Of a stretch of DNA of 41,808 bases, positions 24,801 to 35,376 are shown piece by piece. The stretch spans positions 1-41,808 of the forward strand of contig PXBF01000037.1 in the NCBI GenBank assembly GCA_003567005.1, given 5' to 3'. The position numbers and the translations under genes are program-made. Origin of the DNA: PVC group bacterium. GTDB taxonomy: Bacteria > Verrucomicrobiota > Kiritimatiellia > UBA8416. The notes beneath the pieces are model-generated. The model worked only from the letters and a program-made list of their open reading frames with translations. It ran no database searches and had not been told where the DNA came from. Each line of letters starts with the position of its first letter. Position 1 is the first letter of the stretch.

Positions 24801-26433
24801 GTGTGTGCCGGAAACCATGCGGGTACATATTCCGCGTTTGGTATCGGCCTATTATCGGGAAGACGTTGCCGGAAAGGTTAGCTTCGGGACGTCGGGGCAT
24901 CGAGGAACTGCCGGGAATGGCACCTTTAATGAGGCACATATTCTGGCGATATCTGCTGCGGTGGTAGAGGTTCGTCAAAAGCAGGGGGTTGATGGTCCGC
25001 TGTTTATTGGGATGGACACGCATGCGCTTTCGGAGGCTGCTTGGGTTACGGCCATGGAGGTGTTTGGAGCTGCAGGCATTGAGCTTCGTTATCAAGAGGG
25101 ACGTGGTGTGACGCCTACCCCAGCAGTATCTCATGCTATTCTCGCGCATAACGCCGGGCGGTCAGAAGGTTTGGCGGACGGTGTCATCATTACACCATCT
25201 CATAACCCGCCGACAGATGGTGGTTTCAAGTACAACCCACCACATGGCGGACCTGCTGAAGGTAGTTTGACGAAGGCAATCGAAGCGCGTGCAAATGCCC
25301 TGATTGAGCGAGGTGTACAGAAAATAGATCGCTTACCGTTGCAGAAAGTGTTGTCTCAGTCTACCTGTAAGGCATTTGACTTTATGGAACCCTATATTGC
25401 TGCCTTGGATGGTATTGTTGATATGGATGCGATTCGACATGCAAATCCATCGATAGGTGTCGATCCGATGGGTGGCGCAGGTGCAGGATATTGGCCCGTC
25501 ATTGCTGACCGCTATGGACTTAATCTGCATGTTGTGAATGAGAGCATGGATCCTGCCTTTATGTTTATGCGAATGGATTGGGATGGCAAGATTCGGATGG
25601 ATTGCTCGTCGCCGTATGCAATGGCCGGGCTGATTGATCTAAAAGATCGTTTTGACGTGGCGTTCGGCAATGATGCCGATTTTGATCGCCATGGTATCGT
25701 TACTCCTTCGGTCGGACTCATGAATCCGAATCATTACCTTTCGGTTGCAGTGGATTATCTGTTCCGGCATCGGCGTTCCTGGCCACAGGATGCGATGGTC
25801 GGGAAAACACTGGTTTCGAGTTCGATGATTGATCGTGTGGCGACTTCCTTAGGGCGCAAGATTGCTGAAGTCCCTGTCGGGTTCAAGTATTTTGTAGACG
25901 GATTGTTGGCGGGCACTTTCGGCATTGGGTGCGAAGAGAGTGCGGGGGCTTCGTTCCTGCAAAAGGATGGTACGGTCTGGACAACTGACAAGGATGGTAT
26001 TTTGCTGAACTTGCTTGCTGCTGAGATCTTGTCGGTGACAGGTAAGGACCCGGGCATGTATTATGCGGATCTTGCGCGTGCGCATGGTGCTCCGGTATAT
26101 GCACGGATGGATGCAGTGGCAACGGCTGAGCAGAAAAAGGCTTTGTCATCCTTGACGGCTGACCATATCGAGATCGATCAATTGGCAGGAGAGCCTGTTA
26201 CCAGTATCTTGACGCATGCGCCTTATCATGAGGCGGCCATTGGTGGCGTGAAAGTGCAGACGGAGAACGGGTGGTTCGCAGCGCGTCCATCCGGAACCGA
26301 AGATGTTTACAAGATTTACGCCGAGAGTTTTCTGGGGCAAGAGCATCTTGCCAAAGTTCAAGAAGAAGCCCAACGTATTGTAGGTAGTGCTTTTGCCCAT
26401 GCCGGAGCTTCATGCAATGGGGCGCTAAGGTGA
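24775..26433 (+). CDS. pgm: Phosphoglucomutase (alpha-D-glucose phosphate-specific)
   Basis: Interconverts glucose 1-phosphate and glucose 6-phosphate for glycogen and sugar-nucleotide synthesis. The 552-aa protein has VSFGTSGHRGTAGNGTFNE, the phosphoserine loop VIITPSHNPPTDGGFKYN, the Mg loop FGNDADFDRHGI, sugar-binding GCEESAGASF and phosphate-binding RPSGTEDVYKIYAES. This is the E. coli Pgm type, longer than the PMM/PGM GlmM type. The ATG lies inside the end of rlmB, 26 bases before its stop, so it probably depends on coupled translation; no strong separate site is seen. Confidence 0.96.
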   Translation: MQIHALAGKCVPETMRVHIPRLVSAYYREDVAGKVSFGTSGHRGTAGNGTFNEAHILAISAAVVEVRQKQGVDGPLFIGMDTHALSEAAWVTAMEVFGAAGIELRYQEGRGVTPTPAVSHAILAHNAGRSEGLADGVIITPSHNPPTDGGFKYNPPHGGPAEGSLTKAIEARANALIERGVQKIDRLPLQKVLSQSTCKAFDFMEPYIAALDGIVDMDAIRHANPSIGVDPMGGAGAGYWPVIADRYGLNLHVVNESMDPAFMFMRMDWDGKIRMDCSSPYAMAGLIDLKDRFDVAFGNDADFDRHGIVTPSVGLMNPNHYLSVAVDYLFRHRRSWPQDAMVGKTLVSSSMIDRVATSLGRKIAEVPVGFKYFVDGLLAGTFGIGCEESAGASFLQKDGTVWTTDKDGILLNLLAAEILSVTGKDPGMYYADLARAHGAPVYARMDAVATAEQKKALSSLTADHIEIDQLAGEPVTSILTHAPYHEAAIGGVKVQTENGWFAARPSGTEDVYKIYAESFLGQEHLAKVQEEAQRIVGSAFAHAGASCNGALR

Positions 26434-26437
26434 TAAT

Positions 26438-26857
26438 ATGAAGTGTATGATTATCTTGATCGGGATGTTTCTCTGTGGTTCTGCCGCTTTCGGTTTAGAT
26501 CATTATTTCCTGTTACGTGTTTCGACACCGCAAATGGTCAGTAGTGGGGCAGGAATTAGGCTGGGGCAACGATCCGGTCAATTGCGTCCTACCTTGCAGG
26601 GGGATCTTGGTGTTGGCGGTGGCCGTATCCTTGTTGGATTGGATAACACGGGGGAATCACGGTTTGGGCATGCTTTTAAAGCTGCGATATTACGATCATG
26701 GCTAGAGCCTTTATCAATCGATGCCGGACAAACGTTTATGGGGCTTGAGACCGAGTGGAGTGTAAAACGGCTGGTTGTCCATGCCGGTGGCTATCGCAGA
26801 ATAAGTCCTGGTGATGACAATTGGATTTTTTCGACAGGCCTTGGATTTGTTTTTTAG
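26438..26857 (+). CDS. Small exported protein, possible beta-barrel
   Basis: No family recognised. The 139-aa product has a signal peptide (MKCMIILIGMFLCGSAAFG, cut before LDHYF), then alternating short beta-like segments with many Gly, and ends STGLGFVF. A terminal Phe is the usual outer-membrane insertion signal. The size would allow about eight strands. It follows pgm by four bases with AAGGTG before ATG 26438, so it is likely at the end of that operon. It is convergent with the kinase-like gene to the right, 60 bases away. Confidence 0.7.
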   Translation: MKCMIILIGMFLCGSAAFGLDHYFLLRVSTPQMVSSGAGIRLGQRSGQLRPTLQGDLGVGGGRILVGLDNTGESRFGHAFKAAILRSWLEPLSIDAGQTFMGLETEWSVKRLVVHAGGYRRISPGDDNWIFSTGLGFVF

Positions 26858-26917
26858 TTGGTTTTTGCGAAAGTACGTGGGGTGTCAGGCATTGGCGGTT
26901 ATCATGCATCGTAGCAT

Positions 26918-27430
26918 CTATCTCGATATATGCGTCAGGATTGCATGGCAGACTTGATCGTGGTTTCCGGCGGCGGCGTCGATCGTGATGTCGGCGTACT
27001 GTTCGTATAGTGCTTCACGTTCAGCATATAGTTCTTCAAAAGATTGATCGGGGGTTTTGGCAAGTCCTCTACCGCTGAAATCCCCAATGCGTTGCAGTAG
27101 CGTTTTGGCGTCGACCCAGAGAAAGACGACGACACCCTTGCTTTTGAGATGCTGCATGGCGCGGGGGCTGTATGGTGCGCTTCCGCCAGTGGCAATGACA
27201 TGGTGTTGCAGTTGTAAGTCGAGAAGTACGCGTTCTTCAATCTTGCGCAAGGTCAAGTGACCATCCCGATCGACTATTTCCTGCAATGTTCGGCCGGTCT
27301 TGGATTGAATGAGTACATCCGTGTCGAGAAAGTCGCGCGCAATGGCTTTTGCCAGCAGCACGCCCACTGTGCTTTTCCCGGCACCAGGCATACCTATAAG
27401 AATTACATTCTGTGGTACTTCTTTCATCAT
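26918..27430 (-). CDS. Shikimate kinase-like P-loop kinase (GGS/RG variant)
   Basis: A 170-aa nucleoside monophosphate kinase-fold protein of AroK type. Walker A GMPGAGKST, the Asp pair in FLDTDVLIQ, and the lid and C-terminal part (ELYAEREALYEQYADITID) fit AroK. Two shikimate-binding features differ: the conserved GGG loop reads ATGGSAPYS, and the Arg-Pro-Leu lid segment reads GDFSGRGLAK. This matches a common subgroup annotated as shikimate kinase whose substrate I cannot vouch for. I therefore withhold the symbol aroK. An ATG at 27427 is an equal start choice; no strong binding site is seen. It is the last gene of a long minus-strand series, 160 bases after the TolC-like gene. Confidence 0.8.
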   Translation of the reverse strand: MMKEVPQNVILIGMPGAGKSTVGVLLAKAIARDFLDTDVLIQSKTGRTLQEIVDRDGHLTLRKIEERVLLDLQLQHHVIATGGSAPYSPRAMQHLKSKGVVVFLWVDAKTLLQRIGDFSGRGLAKTPDQSFEELYAEREALYEQYADITIDAAAGNHDQVCHAILTHISR

Positions 27431-27590
27431 GCAAACTCTATACTACTTCGCACGGTAACAGCCAGCTTTCTTCACCATTTGGATTGATGCTACTGGCTGG
27501 GCGTGCGGAGTACCATGCAGGAATGTTATTCAATGGGACAATCATATCTTGCCTGTGGATGCAAGCATCAGAAACTGTTCGGGTTATCCG

Positions 27591-29249
27591 TTACGGTTGC
27601 TTGTTCGCGCGCTGTTCAAGTGCGCGATGCCATTCTTCGGAGAATGGGTCTGGACCATGTCCTTCGGCATCGATGATGCCTTGGTCACGGCTATATTGCA
27701 TAATATACGGATGCGTATCGATTCCCGTGTCCGATGCATTCATGGCAAAGCCTCTGCGATCTAACAGAGAGCCTTCTGCCAGAAAGAGGTCGAGGAGTGC
27801 GAGACGTGCCTGTACTTGTGCCTCTTTTTCAGCGATCATGACACTCAGCAAATCCCGCTGTGCTTGCGCGACCAGCAGGGCCGTTCCAGTGCCAACCTGG
27901 AATCGTTCGACTTCAGCATCCACGGTTTTTTGCTGATGTAGCAGGGTTTCCGCACTGGCTTCGATCTGTTTAATCGCTCTTTCTAATTCATAGCGGGCCA
28001 TACGTACGCGACTTCCGATTTGAAAGCGCAGGTTTTCTATAGCGGCCACTGCCTGTTCCTGACGGAACATGGCTTCGTCTTCTCGGGCGCGCTCGGCAGA
28101 CCTTCCCGGCGTGTAATGCAGGCGGATGCCAGCTTGTACGTCGTATCCGGATCCGCTGATATCCGACCAGGCGTCACTTGTGCTGGGACCATAGCCGACT
28201 TTGGCCAGTTCGGCGAAGAAGTCTAGTCTTGGTAAGCGACCATTGCGCGTGACAACGGTATCTAAATTGCGTTGTTCGAGCCGCATTTTTGCTTCCTGCA
28301 AATCCGGGCGATAGCGTTCTGCGAGTTTGATACGTTCCTGCAAGGAGGTATCTGTTTCTGCTACGGGTGGCTCCGGTAGCGAAATGGGGGTATAAGCGGT
28401 ATCGAGTTGTTGGGGTGCGATCAGGGCAAGCAGTTCGATGCGTCTTTTCTGGGCATCAGCGCGGGCGTCAATCAGGGTCTGGCGGCGGCGTGCGAGCTCG
28501 GCACGCGCGACGGCTTCTTCGTTGCTGGCAATTTGTCCCACGGCAATCTGTTGCTGTAAATTATCAAGTTGTTTTTGGGCTACATCAAGGGCTTGAGAGG
28601 CGATATCAATGGTTTCCTTTGCGAGCCAGAATTGCCAGTAGGCGCGTTCTACATTGGCAACGAGCGTTTCGATATATCCACGCAGTTCTGAAATGGAAAT
28701 ATCCAGATCGAGTTGTGCTTTTTCGATGGCTGCGAGATTGACATTTCTTCCGGCTCCTTGCAGAAGAGCTTGGGTAAACGAAAGGGTGATACTGGCTTCG
28801 TCCTGATCGGGGGCGCGGTTGGAGGATTCTGCGCTTTGCCCTGCGGAGAGCGTGACATCGGTTCCTGTGGAGAATCTCTGTTCTATGCCACCGCGCAGTT
28901 GCGTCTGTTCGATTTCGGCGTCAAACTGTTCTCCCGTGGCGCGTGCTGTTTCGCTACTGCGTATTTCGCGCTGTGTCAGTTCTGCAAAGATAGCAGGGTG
29001 AAATCGCGCACGTTCGCGTTGTACAAACGTACCTGCAATCAGCGGTTCAAAGGACTCCACCATTAGGTCTGGATTGGCATCTAGTGACATCAAGACAGCT
29101 GACTCCAAAGACAGGGGGATCGGGAGGGAGGTCGTGTGCGTGTTTTCTGCATATAGCAAAGGGGCTGCAAATGCGCAAATCAAGCATGTCATTCGTGTAG
29201 CCTGTCGAATGGTATTCTTGCAGTATGCGATAGGTAGTGGGTGATTCAT
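27591..29249 (-). CDS. TolC family outer-membrane efflux protein
   Basis: Outer-membrane channel component of a tripartite pump, 552 aa. ATG 29249 gives a signal peptide (core [15 protein letters not shown]) and overlaps the permease TGA by four bases. Two long helical repeats typical of TolC-like proteins are seen: about 195-300 ([18 protein letters not shown] to [17 protein letters not shown]) and about 335-490 ([18 protein letters not shown] to [19 protein letters not shown]). Beta segments lie between, such as [19 protein letters not shown]. It appears intact although the permease and adaptor before it are damaged. An in-frame extension upstream of the chosen ATG lacks a signal peptide. 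Confidence 0.88.
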   Translation of the reverse strand: MNHPLPIAYCKNTIRQATRMTCLICAFAAPLLYAENTHTTSLPIPLSLESAVLMSLDANPDLMVESFEPLIAGTFVQRERARFHPAIFAELTQREIRSSETARATGEQFDAEIEQTQLRGGIEQRFSTGTDVTLSAGQSAESSNRAPDQDEASITLSFTQALLQGAGRNVNLAAIEKAQLDLDISISELRGYIETLVANVERAYWQFWLAKETIDIASQALDVAQKQLDNLQQQIAVGQIASNEEAVARAELARRRQTLIDARADAQKRRIELLALIAPQQLDTAYTPISLPEPPVAETDTSLQERIKLAERYRPDLQEAKMRLEQRNLDTVVTRNGRLPRLDFFAELAKVGYGPSTSDAWSDISGSGYDVQAGIRLHYTPGRSAERAREDEAMFRQEQAVAAIENLRFQIGSRVRMARYELERAIKQIEASAETLLHQQKTVDAEVERFQVGTGTALLVAQAQRDLLSVMIAEKEAQVQARLALLDLFLAEGSLLDRRGFAMNASDTGIDTHPYIMQYSRDQGIIDAEGHGPDPFSEEWHRALEQRANKQP

Positions 29250-30559
29250 ACAGTTTGCCTTTTGTTGCGATGATGCACGAGAGAAAACACTACCGGTATC
29301 AAAACCAGGGTGATAAGGGAAGCTCCAGCAAGTCCACCCGTGACGACACGCGCCAGCGGTGCCTGGGCGTCTGCCCCTTCTCCGATGCCGAGGGCTAGGG
29401 GGATCAGGGCTAAAACGGTGGTGCAAGTTGTCATAAGGATGGGTCGCAGGCGGCGTCTGCCAGCCTCTGCGACAGCTTCGTTTACGCTCATACCCTTTTT
29501 TACCAGTTGACCTGCCTGGTCCACAAGTAGAATGGCATTATTGACAACGATGCCAGCCAGCATAATACAGCCGATATAGGACTGCAGGTTAAAGGTGGTA
29601 TTGGTCAAGAAAAGGGTGACCAGCACACCAATGGTTGCCATGGGTACGGAAACCATTACGATGAGAGGATTAATGAGGGATTCATACTGGCATGCCAAGA
29701 CCATGAAAACAAAGAGCAGGGCGAGCACGAGCGACAGCAGGAGTTCTCCTTGCGCACGTTGTTGTTCCTCGTAGTCCCCTGCCAACCGAAATGAGAAACC
29801 TTCCGGTCGTGCCATAGCGTCCATTTCTCGCATGATATCGCGCGCAACGGATACGGTGTCCCGATCGGCGATATTGACGGCAATGCTGACGAGGCGTTGT
29901 TGGTCCTTTCGTTCGATGAGTAGGGGGCCATCACCTCGTTCTGTTTCGATCAAGTTTCGCAGGGCTACTTGCCGACCACCGGATGTCGTGAGGGAAAGAT
30001 CGAGTATATCATCGAGGTCCATGCGCTCTGCGTCGTGGAGCCGGACAAGGATGCGGTATGCATTTCCATCTACTTGATAGTCTCCGGCATTGGATCCTGC
30101 CATGGCGGTTTCAATGAAACGTGCTACATCACGCGGATTGAAGCCCAAGTCGGCAGCTTTTTCGCGATCAATTCTTATTTCCTCTTGTGGTAGACCGGCT
30201 TCGGAAGACACGTCAACATCGGTTACGCCATCAATCGGTTCAATGGCGGCGCTATCTACATTGGTTCCCCACCCAAAATCCACAGTCACGATGCTGATTC
30301 CTTCCGATGACACGGAGGTGATTTCTTCCACGCCCGTGACGGATGCGGCGATTTCCTCGATGAACTGTGTGATCAAGCGCTCGACCACTTCGGGGCTGGC
30401 ACCGGGGTATTCGGTGCGAATGGTCAGGGTGGTGGTTTCGATTTCCGGGAGTAGATCGATACGCAATCTTGTCAGGGAGGTAATCCCCAGAACCACAACC
30501 ATGAGGGTAACCATAGTGGCAAAGATTGGATGCTGTACGGAAAATTGTGGTACTTTCAT
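29246..30559 (-). pseudogene. RND efflux permease with a large internal deletion
   Basis: AcrB/MdtB-type permeases are about 1030 aa; this in-frame product has only 437. Residues 1-104 match the normal N terminus: TM1 ([20 protein letters not shown]), then [21 protein letters not shown] and the first porter strand up to [15 protein letters not shown]. It then continues as [17 protein letters not shown], which belongs in the second half of such proteins, and runs on to [20 protein letters not shown] at the C terminus. About 600 residues are missing, including TM2-TM7 and the TM4 acidic residues that carry protons. The junction is near 30235-30255. It cannot work as a normal pump; whether the fragment is still made is unknown. 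Confidence 0.82.
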
Positions 30560-31743
30560 TCGTGCGTCCTTCCTGTATCAACGACACGTACCGTGGAACC
30601 ATCTCCGAGGAGTTGTTGCCCTAGCGTTACGACCTTGCCCTGAATGTCTGGGGCACGGACGGCTATGTGTGTGGCGTTTTGGATCCCCGTTTCAACGGGC
30701 GTCCAAGTTACGGTTTCTTCATCATCGCTGATCAGGAAAACACCATCTTCCCCACTACGCCGGACAATTGCCGTACGCGGAACCATTTTGGTATTCTCAG
30801 CCGTTTCCAGAATAACAGCGGCGCGCACGAACATGCCGGGTTTCAGTCGTTTATCTTCGTTTTCTGAGGTGACTTCAATTCTTGCTTGGCGTGTGTCCTC
30901 ACGAAATACAGGCGCGATACGCGCAATGTGACCAGGGAACGTTTCGCCGGGAAATGCATCCGTCCGGAGCGTTACTTCCTGGCCGGTTTCGAGGAGGGCA
31001 TAGTCTCTTTCGGGTACATAAAAGACGGTACGAATGGGGCGTAGGCTTACAATGGAAAGAATGGGTGTGTTGGCTGCGACCGTATCGCCTTCATCCTAAA
31101 AGCGCTCTGCGACGACACGGTGGTCGTCGCCTTCCGTCCAGTTTGCCGTGACGCGCGTGTAGCCTAACCGGATTTCTGCGGTTGCAAGTGCCGATTTGCG
31201 TGCCTCTAGATTGGCGGCAGCTACTTCTGCAGCAGCCTCGCGCATGGTAAAATCTGATTGTATGGCATCGAGGGAAGCAGCGGAGGCCACCCCGCGCTCT
31301 TCCAATGTGATGGTGCGTTCCAGCTCACGTTTTGCGAGTTCCAGACGGTTAGAGGCTTCGGCAGCTTGCGCTCTGGCTACGACAAGGTCTGCTTTCGCGC
31401 TGTTGACGGCTTGTGCGAATTCGGCATCATCCATAATAGCCACTTCCGTTCCACGTTCGACAGGGTCCGATAAATCGACCAGTATACGAGAAATGCGACC
31501 CGAAATTTTCGGGGCGATGCGAGTTTCTGCTGAGGCCGTTAATGTTCCGCTGAATACGCGTGTTCGATCCAGACGACCTTCACGCACTGGCGCCGCCTCA
31601 ACGGGTGCCACTCTCTGTTGATCTGCCTGTCTTCTTTCACCTGGTCCCTCTGACTCTCTGCGCTGCCATGCGGTTAGGATAACAAGCGCCACAATTACGG
31701 CAAAACACCCCATCAGAAAAATTTTTAAGCCATTCCTTTTCAT
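30556..31743 (-). pseudogene. HlyD-family efflux adaptor interrupted by an in-frame TAG
   Basis: Periplasmic membrane-fusion protein of an RND pump. AAAAGGA precedes ATG 31743. The N-terminal part has a membrane anchor (IFLMGCFAVIVALVILTAW), then a lipoyl-like segment (ISGRISRILVDLSDPVERG), a helical hairpin (about 110-170), and reaches VVAERF. Here a TAG (31098-31096) stops the frame. Reading on in the same frame gives DEGDTVAANTPILSIVSL and the rest of the beta-barrel domain to position 30556, where the stop overlaps the permease ATG. Only this one codon breaks a 395-residue gene. TAG ends tsaD, ftsQ and ftsA in this window, so it is not recoded here. A base error in the assembly cannot be excluded. 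Confidence 0.85.
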
Positions 31744-31984
31744 GATTATCCTTTTTGGAGGTATATGATTCTAGCCACAGTGCCTTACAATATAATCGTA
31801 TCATGCGATAGACGTAAAAAAAGGATGATCCTGTTTGCAGTACGTTATCTATGTATTTGTGTCAATCGACACCAGATAACATATAACGCATTCGAATGTA
31901 GATTTATTGTAAAACGACGGAATTATGTTTTGTCTTCCGCATGTCTGTATCATGGTTGCGGTGTGCAATCTGCTTTTATCGGTT

Positions 31985-34900
31985 TTACGGTTTCAGGAGA
32001 TCGCGAACATCATCCCAGGTGAGGTGCTGGGCAAATCCGCCTGTGGACCCCATGGCGGCATTGATGATTTGACGTTTGCGCTCTTGTAGTTCGATGACCT
32101 TTTGTTCGATGGAGTTTTCGGTGACAAGTTTTATGCTGTAGACGGTTTGGGTTTGGCCGATGCGGTGGGTTCGGTCTGTCGCTTGATCTTCCACGGCAGG
32201 GTTCCACCATGGGTCATAATGAATGACAACGTTGGCTCCCGTGAGGTTGAGTCCGCTACCACCCGCCTTGAGGCTAACAAGAAATACGGGGACATCTGGG
32301 TTGTTGTTGAATTGGTCGACTTGTTGCATGCGGTTGCGTGTGGCGCCGTCCAGATAAGCAAACGGTATATTTTGGTTTGTCAAAGCCTTGCGGAGTATGT
32401 GAAGCATTTGCACGAATTGGCTGAAAACCAGTACGCGGTGCCCACCATCCATGGCTTCATCCAGCAACTCGAAGAACAGGTCCATTTTCGCGGAGCTCAT
32501 TTCTTCTGTACCTTTAATTTGTCGCAATAGGGCTGGGTGGCAACAGCATTGCCGCAGACGCAGCAGTGCGCTGAAAACCGAGAAGCGTGATCTTTCGAAT
32601 CCTTGTTCATCGACGAGGTTCGATATTTGTTCGTAATAGGAGGACAGCAGTCTCTGATAGAGTCTTTGTTGCGGTCCTAGCATGGGGGTGGTTGCGATAC
32701 GCGTGACTTTAGGGGGCATTTCAGCGGCGACTTCGGATTTGAGTCTGCGGAGCATGAAAGGAGCGAGCTTGCAACGCAGGTGTTCCAGTGCTTTTTCGCT
32801 ATTCGCGGTAGCGTGTTGGACGGGTTGTTCAAAGCGAATCCGAAAACTGTTATGCGTACCCAAATATCCGGGCATCAGGAAATCCATGATAGACCAGAGG
32901 TCGGTTACGCTGTTTTCGATGGGGGTACCCGTCAACACCAGACGCCTTTCGGCGCGTAAACGTTTTGCTGCAACCGCGTTCTGGGTTGTGCGATTTTTGA
33001 TATGTTGGGCTTCGTCGAGGATAACAGCAGAAAACGTGATATGGGCATAGTAATCGGTATCGCGTCGTAGTAGGGCATAGGACGTAATGACCACATCATA
33101 TTCTTCCAGCGCCTGTAATAGTTGGCGTCTTTTTGAGCCGGACACAATGCAGTAGCTGAGCTCGGGAACGAATCGTTCCACTTCACGGCCCCAGTTGACA
33201 AGCAAGCTCGTGGGGCATACCACCATGGCGGGTTGTCTTTGCAACGTTTGTCTTTTTAGATGTGCGATCCATGCGAGTGCCTGCACGGTTTTTCCCAGCC
33301 CCATCTCATCGGCAAGAATGCCGGCGTAATGGTTCTGATCGAGGAATCGAAGCCAGCGGATTCCATCCTTTTGATAGCCTCTGAGTTGTTGTCCGAGTGG
33401 CTCCGGGAATGAGATATTCGGGAGGTGTTTGCGGTCTCGCAATTGTTCGGCATGGTGCATCCATTCTGGGGGGGCATAGATATGTAGCTGCGGATGATGT
33501 GCAGCCAGCGCAGCGATAAATCCAGCATGTATCGGTGTGATGCAGGCTATGGTGCTGCGGTACTCCGTGCATTCTGCCAGCGCTCCTTGCAAGGAGCGAA
33601 CATGGTGTGTATCGAGAATGAAAGGTTGCCCGCGTAGTTCTAGCATGGTTTGTCCGAAAGACAGTGCGGTTTCCACGGCATCGTTTGAGATCGGATTCCC
33701 GGCATCGTCCCGGTAGCGCAGTTCTAATCGGTAGACGTCTGGTTTTTTGTAGGGGAGAATGTGTATTTCGGTTTCGATCCAACTGCCTTTATCACACGAG
33801 ACGGCAAAGACGCTGTCTTTTACAATATGCCACTGTTTTTCTTTAGCCTTGGGTATGGTCTCCGTCATGACCGATAACATTGCCTGCTGGCCAGAGACAT
33901 AGCAGGTGCCATCCTCTTCAAGCGCACCAAACATATTGCGAAATTCTATGAAGGCGGTTTGTTCCTGCGCTTGGTTACGCCCGATGAATTGTGTTGGATC
34001 TTGCGGATTGGGAACGGCGTCATCTTTTGGTGGGCGTTGTCCGTTTACTTGAAAGTGAACACCGGCGTAGGTGGCCAGTAAAAGGATCTGCAAATGATCG
34101 AGACCGCCTTTGAGTTGGATTGCAAAGGAGGGGGTGCCTTCTATGATGACGGGTTCCTTGGGAATTCCGGTTTCATCTTCCACGGGGAAAGATTCCTGTA
34201 ATGCGGGCAATGTGTTGCGCAGGAAAGCGAGACTGCGGTGTGGGGGGATGCGCACGGGAGCCTGATAGGCTTCCTTCCATTCAGGGGGCAACACGGTTTC
34301 CAACGGGTACAGGGTATGATTTTCCATGAGCCACGCATAATGGGCTAAGGATAAAAGTACGCTGCCTTGCGGAATCGATGTATGCCGCAAAACAAGCTGA
34401 AAAGGGGGATGTTTTTCGAGCTGAAGCTGTAGTGCCGAGAGCGCTGGGGTTTCGCTTACCGTAAGGCTGTGCGGTTGGTCAATGATGGGAACGCTCTTTC
34501 CCGTGATAGCATCCAGCAAATCGCTGAACTGTGCTTGATCACATATGACAGTAGACGGACAGGTATGCGTTTGCGCGATATCTTCCAAAATGAATAACAG
34601 GTCCAGATCTCTGGTCGAAAATACCAGTTTTCGTCCTGGTTTCATTCTTGTGGGATGTATGCGTTTGCCTTCGATTTCGATGCGGCATTGGAGTGTGATT
34701 CGATTGGATGCCAGGTCGGCTTTCCAACTGGAAGGTAAGCGGAGTCGCACAGAGGCATTGACCTTGGCGGGGTCATCAGAACCACAACGCCCTGAAAGGG
34801 GTGACAGGGGCATTGTCCTTGCTTTTGTTTCCTGTTCTCTTCTGGCCGCAATACGCAAACGCCGTTCTTTGCGCGTATCTTCCGTTTTTGCGGCCAAGGC

Positions 34901-35164
34901 AAGTCCTGCGGCGACGACATGCAGGCAAATGGTACCTGCGTGCTGGCTTTGCGGGCATGGGCAATCACTCAAGACAGACCCATCGTCGAGAACTTTGAAC
35001 CGTGTAAAGGTTTGATGCCCGGCGGCGCGCACCACAGCTCGGACTTGGTTGCCGTCAATACTGAGCTGGTTTACAGCATTTTCTTGCTGCAGGGTCAGCG
35101 CATTTTCGAGTGTTTTTGCGTCCGCCCATTCGCAGACATGATGATGAGCCAGATATACAGACAT
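31985..35164 (-). CDS. SNF2/Rad54-family helicase-like ATPase with N-terminal SWIM zinc finger
   Basis: Large DNA-dependent ATPase, about 1059 aa. Near the N terminus there is a SWIM motif (SDCPCPQSQHAGTICLH, C-x-C-xn-C-x-H). The C-terminal half has the helicase motifs: I LADEMGLGKTVQAL, Ia VVCPTSLLVNW, II DEAQHIKN, III LTGTPIENSVTDLW, IV VLVFSQFVQMLHILR, V KAGGSGLNLTGANVV, VI ATDRTHRIGQTQ. The middle (about 150-600) is a region without clear motifs. Bacterial proteins of this layout (RapA/HepA-like Snf2) may act on RNA polymerase or DNA-protein complexes. The start is uncertain: ATG 35164 is used, but no binding site is visible, and a TTG at 35215 would add 17 residues. It stands alone, with no toxin, nuclease or methylase partner typical of defence islands. 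Confidence 0.9.
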   Translation of the reverse strand: MSVYLAHHHVCEWADAKTLENALTLQQENAVNQLSIDGNQVRAVVRAAGHQTFTRFKVLDDGSVLSDCPCPQSQHAGTICLHVVAAGLALAAKTEDTRKERRLRIAARREQETKARTMPLSPLSGRCGSDDPAKVNASVRLRLPSSWKADLASNRITLQCRIEIEGKRIHPTRMKPGRKLVFSTRDLDLLFILEDIAQTHTCPSTVICDQAQFSDLLDAITGKSVPIIDQPHSLTVSETPALSALQLQLEKHPPFQLVLRHTSIPQGSVLLSLAHYAWLMENHTLYPLETVLPPEWKEAYQAPVRIPPHRSLAFLRNTLPALQESFPVEDETGIPKEPVIIEGTPSFAIQLKGGLDHLQILLLATYAGVHFQVNGQRPPKDDAVPNPQDPTQFIGRNQAQEQTAFIEFRNMFGALEEDGTCYVSGQQAMLSVMTETIPKAKEKQWHIVKDSVFAVSCDKGSWIETEIHILPYKKPDVYRLELRYRDDAGNPISNDAVETALSFGQTMLELRGQPFILDTHHVRSLQGALAECTEYRSTIACITPIHAGFIAALAAHHPQLHIYAPPEWMHHAEQLRDRKHLPNISFPEPLGQQLRGYQKDGIRWLRFLDQNHYAGILADEMGLGKTVQALAWIAHLKRQTLQRQPAMVVCPTSLLVNWGREVERFVPELSYCIVSGSKRRQLLQALEEYDVVITSYALLRRDTDYYAHITFSAVILDEAQHIKNRTTQNAVAAKRLRAERRLVLTGTPIENSVTDLWSIMDFLMPGYLGTHNSFRIRFEQPVQHATANSEKALEHLRCKLAPFMLRRLKSEVAAEMPPKVTRIATTPMLGPQQRLYQRLLSSYYEQISNLVDEQGFERSRFSVFSALLRLRQCCCHPALLRQIKGTEEMSSAKMDLFFELLDEAMDGGHRVLVFSQFVQMLHILRKALTNQNIPFAYLDGATRNRMQQVDQFNNNPDVPVFLVSLKAGGSGLNLTGANVVIHYDPWWNPAVEDQATDRTHRIGQTQTVYSIKLVTENSIEQKVIELQERKRQIINAAMGSTGGFAQHLTWDDVRDLLKP

Positions 35165-35376
35165 AGCCAAGGAGTATAGACCGGTAAAAGGAGTGAAAGC
35201 AAGTCTGGGGTACAAGAATAGGGTTTTGTTTTGATGGCTCTGGATTGTGTGCAGGGGGACTGTTGCATCATGGGGGGATTTCGCCCACCCGATAGGTATG
35301 TTGTGGGGTTTTGCATCCCAATCATGGCTCTCGCTGCCATCTCGTGGGGTATTGTCCGAATGATGCAGGCATACCC

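Noticed and set aside
31096..31098. Possible recoding of TAG as sense in the adaptor
   Set aside because: TAG is used as a normal stop by tsaD, ftsQ, ftsA and the ABC gene here.
35216..35376. Open frame across the gap between the SNF2 and methyltransferase genes (minus strand, to 35340)
   Set aside because: Runs into the SNF2 coding region in another frame, lacks a ribosome site and has no recognisable sequence.
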